The notes beneath the pieces were generated by a model. That model was given only the letters and a program-made list of their open reading frames with translations. It was not told the DNA's origin and searched no databases. The translations under genes were made by a program, and so were the position numbers. Of a stretch of DNA of 64,000 nt, positions 55,470-64,000 are shown in pieces. Where the stretch lies: the NCBI GenBank assembly GCA_003996215.1, contig QJPP01001743.1, positions 62,001 to 126,000 on the forward strand, in the 5' to 3' direction. Each line of letters opens with the position of its first letter. The stretch's first letter is position 1. The DNA is from Jaltomata sinuosa (Eukaryota; Streptophyta; Magnoliopsida; Solanales; Solanaceae).

Positions 55470-56870
55470 ACATTCATAACATAAACTAAAGTTGAAAACT
55501 AATTCAAGATTATAACCCAACAATATAAACTAATTCAAAATTTCCAACTTCACTATCAAATTCAAGAACCTAATTCAACAACCTAAAGTTGAAAACTAAT
55601 TCAAGATTATAACCTAATAATATATATAAACTAATTCAAAATTTTCAACTTCACTATCAAATTCAAGAACCTAATTCAACAACCTAAAGTTTAAAACTAA
55701 TTCAAGATTATAATCCAACAATATAAACTAATTCAAAATTTCCAAATTCACTATCAAATTCAAGAACCTAATTCAACAACCTAAGTTGAAAACTAATTCA
55801 AGATTATAACCCAACAATATAAACTAATTCAAAATTTCCAACTTCACTATCAAATTCAAGAACCTAATTCAACAACCTAAGTTAAAAACTAATTCAAGAT
55901 TATAACCCAACAATATAAACTAATTCAAAATTTTCAACTTCACTATCAAATTCAAGAACCTAAGTTGAAAACTAATTCAAGATTATAACCCAACAATATA
56001 AACTAATTCAAAATTTTCAACTTCACTATCAAATTCAAGAACCTAATTCAACAACCTAAGTTGAAAACTAATTCAAGATTATAACCCAACAATATAAACT
56101 AATTCAAAATTTTCAAATTCACTATCAAATTCAAGAAATTAATTCAACAACCTAAAGTTGAAAACTAACTCAAAATTATAACTCAACAATATAAACTAAT
56201 TCAAAATTTCCAACTTCACTATCAAATTCAAGAACCTAATTCAACAACCTAAAGTTGAAAACTAACTCAAGTTTATAACTCAACAATATAAACTAATTTA
56301 AAATTTCCAACTTCACAATCAAATTCAAGAGCCTAATTCAACAACCTAAGTTGAAAACTAATTCAAGATTATAACCTAACAATATAAACTAATTCAAAAT
56401 TTTCAACTTCACTATCAAATTCAAGAACTTAATTCAACAACCTAAGTTGAAAACTAATTCAAGATTATAACTCAACAATATAAACTAATTCAAAATTTTC
56501 AATTTCATTATCAAATTCAAGAACCTAATTCAAAAACCTAAAGTTGAAAACTAATTCAAGATTATAACCCAACAATATAAACTAATTCAAAATTTTTAAC
56601 TTCACTATCAAATTCAAGAACCTAATTCAACAACCTAAGTTGAAAACTAATTCAAGATTATAACCCAACAATATAAACTAATTCAAAATTTTCAACTTCA
56701 CTATCAAATTCAAGAACCTAATTCAACAACCTAGCTTAAGTTGAAAACTAATTCAAGGTTATAACCCAACAATATAAACTAATTCAAAATTTTCAACTTC
56801 ACTATCAAATTCAAGAACCTAATTCAACAACCTAAAGTTGAAAACTAATTCAAGAACTTAATTCAAGAAC
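55470..56870. repeat. Minisatellite, 96-bp unit, about 14 copies, inside the CACTA element
   Basis: Each unit contains cctaattcaacaacctaa, gttgaaaactaattcaagat, tataacccaacaatataaac and caacttcactatcaaattca. One copy near 55950 lacks the attcaacaaccta module, one near 56730 has an extra tagctta, and the array ends in a scrambled copy at 56820-56870. It lies between the transposase start and the subterminal region. Confidence 0.93.
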
Positions 56871-57249
56871 CTAATTCAAACTTAAAATCAAGAGCCTAAG
56901 ATATTTACTATGCTCACAAATTCTAAAATCAAATTCAAGTTCACAAATTCAATTATATGAATTATAAATGTTCATAAAATTATTCAAGATTCACAACTAG
57001 CAATGTTCATAATTTAACACTAACTTAAAATAAATGACAAAAAATAATTTAAGGATTCGAAACTAACAAACTTGCTAATAATAACAAAAAATATTAAATA
57101 AACCCTAACTTAAAATTTTAAATACTACTAATTCAAGTTCTAATCTACATAACAACTACCAATGTTCTTAATCTAACATTAACCTAAAATAAATGCAATG
57201 TAATTGAAAAAAGTGAAAAAAAATCTAACCTTGAATTTTAAATTAGCCC

Positions 57250-57855
57250 TAACCCAAAAATTAATGATGTAGGAGGAACGAGACGGCATGGAGGCGACAG
57301 CGGTGGCAGAAATGGCAACGGCGACAACGATGGCTTGAAGGTGTAGAGGTGTGAAGGTGTGGAGGTTTGTAGAGAGAAGAGAGAAGAGAGAAGAGAAGAG
57401 AGAAGAGAGAAGAGAAGAGGAAAATGAAGATCGAGTTACCCGATCTGGGTCATTTTATTTTTTAAAAAGCGACGGACAGTATCGCTTTTGTCTGTCGCTT
57501 TTTTAAATGGGTTGACCGCATATTGACTGAAAATCGACGGACAAAAGCGATGGTGTCCGTCACTTTACGTCGCTTTCTTTAAAAAAAAAAATTTAATTTT
57601 TTTTAAATAATTGCGACACTGTCTGTCGCTTATAATAAAAAATAAAAACTTATTATTTGTAAATAATTTTAGCGCAAAAATTTGCCAAAAAAAGGAACGG
57701 ACAAAGAGACGCTGTCCATTGTTTTTATTAAAAAATATTTATAAATTAAAAAAAATAGAAAAGCGACGGACGACGTCACTTTTTCCGTTGCTTTTCAGGA
57801 GCGATGTTGTCCGTTGCTTTTATATCCATCCCTTTTTGCGCTATTTTTAGTAGTG
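57250..57855 (-). repeat. CACTA right subterminal repeats and terminus
   Basis: Motifs gcgacggacag, tctgtcgctt, cgacggacaaaagcg, ctgtccattg and ttgtccgttgctttt occur in both orientations between 57465 and 57825, followed by the terminus cgctatttttagtagtg ending at 57855. Arrays of short motifs in both orientations next to the end are the transposase-binding region typical of CACTA elements. A gaagagagaaga repeat (57370-57420) precedes them. Confidence 0.8.
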
Positions 57856-60608
57856 CCAGTTCTATTTGTGAAGAAGAACGATGGGTCGATGCGGATGTGT
57901 ATTGATTACATGCAGCTGAATAAGGTGATAGTAAAGAACAAATATCCAATGCCGCGCATTGATGACTTATTTGATCAGCTTCAGGGTTCAACCGTGTTTT
58001 CTAAGATTGATTTGAGGTCAAGCTACCACTAGTTAAGGATTAGGGCCGAGGACATCTCTAAGACAACATTCAGGACACATTATAGCCATTACGAGTTCCT
58101 AGTGATGTCTTTTGGGTTGACTAATGCCCCTACAACTTTCATGGACTTGATGCACAGTGTGCTTAGACCGTATTTGGATTCATTCATGATAGTGTTCATA
58201 GACGACATTCTGGTATACTCGTAAAGTAGAGATGAGCATGAGCAGCACTTGAGGATTATACTCCAGACTTTGAGAGATCATCGACTTCATGCCAAGGTAT
58301 CAAAGTGTGAGTTTTGGCTTTAGTCAGTTGCATTCCTAGGGCACGTGGTGTCTAAAGATGGGATTAGAGTGGATCTAGGTAAGATTTCAGCAGTTCATTA
58401 TTGGCCTAGACTTACTACTCCTACAGAGGTTCGCAACTTTATTGGGTTAGCAGGGTACTACTGACGGTTCGTAGAGGGATTTTCTTCCATAGTAACACCT
58501 TTGACTATGCTAACTAGGAAGGATGTTCCATTTCAGTGGTCGGATCAGTGCAAGGATAGCTTCCATAGGCTTAAGGCCTTATTGACTTCAGCTTCAGTTT
58601 TGACTTTGCCGATCGAGGGTCAGAGTTTCTCCGTGTATTGTGATGCTTCTGGGGTTGGTCTTAGTTGTGTGTTTATGCAGTAGGGTCGTGTGATAGAATA
58701 TGCATTGAGGAAGCTGAAGGTTCACAAGCGCAACTACCCCACTCATGACTTGGAGTTGGCACCGGTAGTCTTCGCGCTAAAGATTTTGAGGCACTACTTA
58801 TACGGAGTTCATTGTGAGATATTCACCAATCATTATAGTCTTCAGTATATTACGAGTCAGCAAGAGCAGAACTCGAGGCAGAGGAGATGGATTGAGCTAC
58901 TGAAGGACTATGATTTCACCATTCTATATCATCCGGGCTAGGCAAATGTGTTAGCGAATGCCTTGAGTCAGAAGATGGTGAGTATGGGTAGCCTAGCTTC
59001 ACTTTCAGTTCCCGAGCGACCGTTGGCCTTGGACATCCAGTACTTGGCTAACTATTTGGTTAGGCTTGACTAGTCAGATCCTAGCAGAGTTCTTGCCAGC
59101 ATTGAGGTCTATTCTACTTTGGTTAGGAAGATTCAGAGCCGTTAGTTCTAGGATCAACGGTTGTGCGATCTTCGTGATCAGGTTGTTCGAGGTGAGGCCA
59201 GCCAACCGAGCTACTTTGAGTTCTGATGGGGCTCTAAGGTTTGACAGTCAACTTTGTATTCTGAGAGTTGGGGAGTTAATTCAGTTGATTCTTTGTGAGG
59301 CCCATTGTTCTAGATATTCAATCCATCTTGGCACACCGAAGATTTATAAAGATTTGAGATAGCCTTACTGGTGGAGTGGTATGAATCAGGATATAGTAGA
59401 GTTTGTATCTCGGTGCTTGAACTGTCAGCAGGTTAAGTTCGAGAACATGAGACCTGGTGGTTTGATGCAGCGACTACCCATTCCTGAGTGGAAGTGGGAA
59501 AGGATTACTATGGACTTTGTAGTTGGGTTGCCGCACACTTCTCGGAGTTTTGACTCTATTTGGGTGATTGTTAATCGGCTGACTAAGTCAGCTCACTTCT
59601 TGCCGGTCCAGACTGCTTACAATGTAGAGAGGTTAGCTCAGATTTACCTTCGTGAGATTGTTTGTTTGCATGGGGTCTCAGCTTCTATCATTTTAGACCA
59701 CGACACTCAGTTCACATCTTAGTTTTGGAGGGATATTTAGTGAGATTTAGGTACAGAGGTTCAACTTAGTACCACATTCCACCATTAGATAGATGGCCAG
59801 TCCGAGAGGACTATTCAGGTCCTGGAGGACATGCTTCGGGCCTGTGTTCTTGACCTTAGAGGTTCATGGAACCAGTTTGTGCCTTTGGCAGAGTTTGCTT
59901 ATAATAATAGTTTTCATTCGAGCATTGACATGACACCTTTCAAGGCTTTGTATGGGAGGCATTGTAGATCACTGATTGGTTGGTTTGATGGTTTGAAGTC
60001 TAGGCCTCAGAGTACAGATATTCTTTGTGATTCCTTAGACATAGTCTGGGTGATTTAGGACAGACTCAGGCAGCCCAGAGTAGGTAAAAGAGCTACGCTG
60101 ATCATAGACTTCATGCCTTAGAGTTCAGTGTTGGTAACTTGGTATTTCTCTATGTGTCACCCATGAAGGGCGTGATGAGATTCCGTAGGCAGGGCAAGTT
60201 TAGCCCCAGGTACATTGGGTCATTTGAGATTCTTCAGAGGGTTGGTAGTGTTGTCTATATGCTAGCTTTGCCTCCGATTTTTTTTTATCTATACATCCAG
60301 TTTTCCATGTATCGATGTTGAGGAAGTATGTTCCAGATGAGTCCCATGTGTTACAGTGAGATTCGGTTCAGTTGGATGACAGTTTGACTTGTGTTGAGGA
60401 GCCAGTTGCTATTTTGGCAAGAGATTTCAGGAGGTTGAGATCTAGGGAGATTCTAGTTGTTAGAGTTCAGTTGAAGCACCACCCAGTCGAGGAGGCTACC
60501 TGGGAGATGGAGAGGGAGGTGCGAGCTCAGTATCCGCAGCTGTTTGAGCCTTCAGGTACTCCCTTTTTCTTAACTTTCGAGGACAAAAGTCTTTTTAGTA
60601 GTGGATGA
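57856..60608 (+). pseudogene. Tekay/Del-type chromovirus pol fragment (RT, RNase H, integrase, chromodomain)
   Basis: Reverse transcriptase: VLFVKKNDGSMRMCIDYMQL, SFGLTNAPTTFM, and the catalytic pair in FIDDILVYS. RNase H: VYCDASGVGL, and ANVLANALS where family members have ADALS (catalytic Asp lost). Integrase: zinc-binding part HLGTPKIYKDLR...CLNCQQVK, then MDFVVGLP, ILDHDTQF and GQSERTIQVLEDML, so the D,D,E residues are still recognisable. Chromodomain-like tail: VQLKHHPVEEATWEMEREV. Numerous stops (for example after LRSSYH, DILVYS, EFWL and FMQ) make it a pseudogene. gag, protease and the start of RT are absent: they would lie beyond the lost left end of the CACTA insertion. Confidence 0.9.
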
Positions 60609-60943
60609 TGTAATGACCCTTCCGGTCATTTTTACATTTATTTTTTCCTTGTACTGTTACAGCTTGCCTGTAGCGTCCCCAAGTTATTTATGGCTTACTG
60701 GGACAGGTGGTTCGGTGCCCTGGCCGTTCATTTGGTTGTTATGGCCATTTTTCGATTTTAGAGCTTAAACTTAGGAAATCATTGACTTTAGTCAACATTC
60801 TTAGCTAACATGCTCGGAATCGCATTCTGACAGTTTCGTTAGCTCTGGAGCGTTGATGTTCTGGGATTTGACGGCACTTTTGACGTTTAAAACATAGGAT
60901 TTTTGGGAGTCCTTGAGTACATGTAGTTGGATTTAATGTCGTT
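60609..60943 (+). repeat. 3' LTR of the Tekay-type element, interrupted
   Basis: It begins tgtaatgacccttccggtca right after the pol/chromodomain region and a weak purine tract (tagtggatga). Segments gacaggtggttcggtgcc, ttgactttagtcaacatt and gacagtttcgttagct are typical of Solanaceae Tekay/Del LTRs. It is cut near 60943 by the following element; its remainder is outside the window. Confidence 0.7.
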
Positions 60944-62438
60944 TGTTAAGTGTGCAGGGAAAAAGTATGAAATAGAAAAGAATGCCAAAAAAGTTGCATT
61001 TCTGGGCAAAAGAGGGGCCACCACGGGCGTCACATCCACGATGGCCCATGGGGTAGACCGTTAAAGGGTGGCAGCAGGATTCACCAAGGCTGTGAGCCCC
61101 GACGGGCTAGCACGACACCCGTGGAAAATAAGACCGGGCATGGCATTTCCTGTCAATATGCTCCAGGGATATATGCTAAGAGCCAAGAAAGGACGATGGG
61201 CTCCACGACGTCCTGTCGCCAGCCCGACGTCCCATGATAGGCTGCCCGTGGAAACCAAGAAGGAGAGCTGGAAATATGCCAAGTCAGGCGATGTGAGACA
61301 GTGATGAGCGTGTAGCTGGGATGTCCCGTCGACCCCAGCCCGTGAGAATGTGGCAGTGAGTTTTCTAAAGACCTAAAGAAGGCCAACGGATAACCACCAT
61401 GCCCGTCGCCTCAAGACCGCCCGTGAGGCGGCCCATCAGATCAGCCGTATCTAGCTACTCCCAATCTAATTAGGATTTGGCTTCCTTGTCTATAAATACT
61501 TTACCCTAGGTTTTATTTTACGGTTGTTACTCGTGGTTACTAGTTGTTCACGAATTATTTCAAGTTACTATCAGATATTTTGTTACTTTGATTTTGGTAT
61601 TGATTTCAGACACAAGTTCTTGGTATTGGAGTGTTCTTGAGATTGTTCTTCAAGATTCTAGGTTTCTTTATTTTTATTTGTAAGTATCTCTTGATGATTG
61701 CTCAAACAAACATTAATTGCATGCTTATGAACATGAGTAGCTAAATCCACAACTAGGGTTGTGGGAACCATGAAGGATTAACGAAGTAGGTTAGATACTT
61801 AGGTAATCTAGGGAGGTGTTTATGCATGTATTGTTCATCCCTTCGCTTTGATTGCTTTTTAACGGTGTGCAATGTTAGAACTCGCCTTATCCTTGCTTGC
61901 AGGACCAAGGAGGTAACGGATGGGAAAAGGGGTGTTAACAATGAGATTTGAGGCTATCAACCCTCATCTAATAGCTTAACCTTGTCCGGGAATAGCTAAT
62001 CTGGGATCAAGGGTAAGGGTTAGTAAAGCGACACCCGTGGTCGGACCAAGGCGTGTGGTGAAATTCACCTAGTTGCCGGACCAAGGAATTAGGTGAATCT
62101 AACTTACCGATTCTGCATGCTAAGCACCAAACTAGTTTACCAAGTATAAAAGCCTTACTAAGTTATGATCTCATGGGGAACACTACCCTAGTCACTTCTC
62201 TTATTGATAACAACTGTTGGAATTGATCTCTGTTACTTGTTACATTTGAATTACAATTATTTGTTACTTCAACCCCCCCCCCCCATGTGGGAAATAAACG
62301 ACTAAAAGACTGAGTAAACACTAATTGACCCTAGTCCTACCATATTCCCTATGGATCGACCTCAACCATTAGTTGGGTTCTATATTTAAACAACGACCGC
62401 TTTATACTTCTTTTAGAGGTGTAATTTGGGCGCATCCA
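60944..62438 (+). repeat. 5' LTR of an Athila-type retrotransposon
   Basis: The start is uncertain: tgttaagtgtgcaggg at 60944, or tgtgcaggg at 60951. The end, catcca, at 62438 is set by the adjacent primer site. TATA box tctataaatac at 61490-61500 and a transcribed region downstream. A 12-C run lies at 62273-62284. Length about 1.5 kb is normal for Athila LTRs. Confidence 0.65.
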
Positions 62439-62442
62439 ATTT

Positions 62443-62460
62443 TGGCGCCATTGTCGGGGA
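62443..62460 (+). other. Primer-binding site (Asp-tRNA type)
   Basis: tggcgccattgtcgggga complements the 3' end of plant tRNA-Asp (tggcgccgttgccgggga expected), with two transitions. It follows the LTR end after four bases. The Asp primer is characteristic of Athila elements. Confidence 0.8.
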
Positions 62461-62567
62461 ATACGCTTTAGGATTAAGAGACATTGTGTTTAATTCACTA
62501 TTAGTCCTTATTTCCTGATTTTACTTTTTCTGTTGTTTTTGTTGTGATATAGGTAGCACAGTTGTGC

Positions 62568-64000
62568 ATGCCAAGTACAAGGAGTCAAGGCAATCCCTTG
62601 ATCCCTTAAGATCCGGAGCTCTCCAAAATGCAAAGAAATATGTCTAAGGATGGAGAGCATGAGACTCAAGAGCAGATTACAGCTCGGTTACTAGCTGAAG
62701 CCAAGCAGAAGAAAAAGGAAGAAGCAGCACGCTTAAAGGAAGGCAAAGATGCCCTTGCTGCCGAAGATGCTAAAATTTCAAAAGATCTTGCAGCTCGAAA
62801 TGCTGCAGCTGAGCGAGCAATGCAAGGAAGAGAATAGGGTGTCTGGGATGAGGCAGTACCTCGACGTGTGCCATATAATAGGGGCTGACAGTTGCAGCAG
62901 CAAAGGCACGCCTCTCTGTATTATGATGTAGACGATTATAGATGAGGAGGAATATGGCACCACTGGACCCTTAGTGCTCCCACCACTGGCTGATGGGACA
63001 AAGTTTGATATCACTAGCGCCATGATCTAGCTGCTGAACCTGAAAGGACTTTATTCAGGGAAGCCCACGAAAGATGCAATCCTACATATGAATAACTTTG
63101 TGAGTATTAGAAAATCGTACAACATGACAGGAGTGGGACAAGAGGCTATCAGGCTAAGGCTATTCCCATTCTCGTTGACTGATGAGGCTGAAGAGTCAGT
63201 TCCTGGAGTGATTCTTTCCACCATCGAGGATGATGCAGCTAAAATAGGAGATATACAACTTCAGGCAGCTACCTGCAGAAGCACTATATGAGGCATGGCT
63301 AAGGTTCAAGAAGAAGTTGAAGCAAGTTCCAAGACACGAAATTCCTTCCAAGCATCTGATGGAGATATTCTATAAGGCCCTGAATGCAAATACTAAAGCT
63401 GTAGCTGATACTGTGACTGGAGGTGTATTCACAGAAAACACACATCCTGAGGCTGCAGAGATGCTGAATAGGGTTGCAAAGACAAATTGAGCATGGAATA
63501 TGAGAGAGGCAAAAACATCAGCAGGTACTTATGCAGTTGGCAAGTCTTTGAATCTAAATAAAATTGAAGACATTAAGCAGACACAGGCTGAGATGAACAA
63601 GACACTGGGGTTACTGGCAAAGAAATTCCTAGCTGAGGGAGTAGAGAAAGTTAAACCATAGGTTCTCAAGGTAAAGCACCAAGGTCAGATGGTTACTCAT
63701 CCGAAGAAGAAGTGAGTTATCTGAATGATCAAGGGACGGGTTTTTAGGCCTCTAGCCAAGGAAATCAAGGTCAGAACAGAGATAGGGATGACTACTACAA
63801 TTGGACCGATTACAGAGATAGAGATAGAGATGGTGACTGGTAGAAGAAGGATGGGTACAACAATGAATGAAGTGGTCTCTACGTTCCTCTTGCAACTCGT
63901 GAAGAGCGGCCTGGACCCCACCATGAGAGAGCTGATCAATAAAGTGTTCCAATAGGTTGACTCCACAGATGCGAGTATGAAGGAGATAAAAGCTGAACTT
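62568..64000 (+). pseudogene. Athila-type gag, decayed, runs off the window end
   Basis: From the ATG at 62568 (MPSTRSQGNPLIP) a stop comes after 13 codons; the frame continues through a Lys/Glu/Ala-rich coiled coil (62628-62837). Further recognisable gag pieces are KPTKDAILHMNNFVSIRKSY and EAIRLRLFPFSLTDEAEES (63065-63200), then MEIFYKALNANTKAVADTV, GGVFTENTHPEAAEMLNRV and AKTSAGTYAVGKSL (63355-63550), separated by stops and frameshifts. The middle of the capsid domain is disrupted near 63200-63290. It is not expected to give a working protein. Its pol would lie past 64000. Confidence 0.75.

Larger units (their letters stand above)
52645..57855 (-). mobile_element. Right part of a CACTA (En/Spm) transposon
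   Basis: The right terminus at 57855 reads, on the minus strand, cactactaaaaatagcgc, a CACTA end. Next to it are subterminal cgacggaca repeats, then a 96-bp minisatellite and a leftward-transcribed tnp2-type transposase. The left terminus is absent: the sequence stops at the Ogre LTR (52644) and does not continue on the far side at 37419. The element sits inside a Tekay-type pol reading frame, which resumes directly at 57856 (ccagttctatttgtgaag). Confidence 0.85.

Noticed and set aside
61061..61386. Overlapping 73-78-aa frames on both strands around 61061-61386
   Set aside because: They lie in the U3 part of the Athila LTR, just upstream of its TATA box; GC-rich noncoding sequence without domains.
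63697..63966. Ile/Val-rich minus-strand frames at the window end
   Set aside because: Antisense to the decayed Athila gag tail; composition artefact of gagatagag-type repeats.

Overview
The window is nuclear DNA of a flowering plant, almost certainly Solanaceae. Evidence: GT-AG introns, AT-rich intergenic DNA crowded with short transposons, an Au-type SINE, other tRNA-derived SINEs resembling Solanaceae families, and Ogre, Athila, Tekay and CACTA elements. The species cannot be fixed from the sequence alone. No bacterial-style operon, CRISPR array or defence system is present.

Layout. 1-10193: intergenic DNA with a foldback repeat, a hAT element with an 8-bp target duplication, a decayed plastid-type trnL-CAA copy and a Mutator-type MITE, ending in the likely promoter of the first gene. 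10194-14310 (+): an apparently intact four-exon NPH3/RPT2-family BTB gene (623 aa). 16071-21847 (-) and 29814-33345 (-): two tandem class III peroxidase paralogues (332 and 331 aa), each with four exons and identical intron positions and phases. Both carry a GCC-box promoter block; in the first copy about 0.7 kb of extra DNA separates that block from the TATA box. Their introns and the spacer hold a copia-type solo LTR, three SINEs, several MITEs and two Helitron-like 3' ends. 33.6-37.4 kb: gene-free DNA with MITEs and a tandemly repeated promoter-like sequence.

37420-52644 (-): a 15.2-kb young LTR retrotransposon of Ogre/Tat type with 4.6-kb LTRs, an Arg-tRNA-type primer site, an ORF1 remnant and an intact gag, but no pol. 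Its gag ends in a 30-nt sequence matching the 5' half of plant tRNA-Ala. Its 3' untranslated region contains two minisatellites. It has no target-site duplication and its two flanks belong to different repeats.

52645-57855 (-): the right part of a CACTA transposon (decayed tnp2-type transposase, 96-bp minisatellite, subterminal repeats, right terminus). It sits in a decayed Tekay/Del chromovirus pol (57856-60608, +), whose 3' LTR is cut by an Athila-type element (from about 60944, +) running off the window end.

The three host genes are ordinary. The most unusual signals are the pol-less Ogre derivative with its tRNA fragment and minisatellites, its mismatched flanks, and the displaced promoter of one peroxidase copy.
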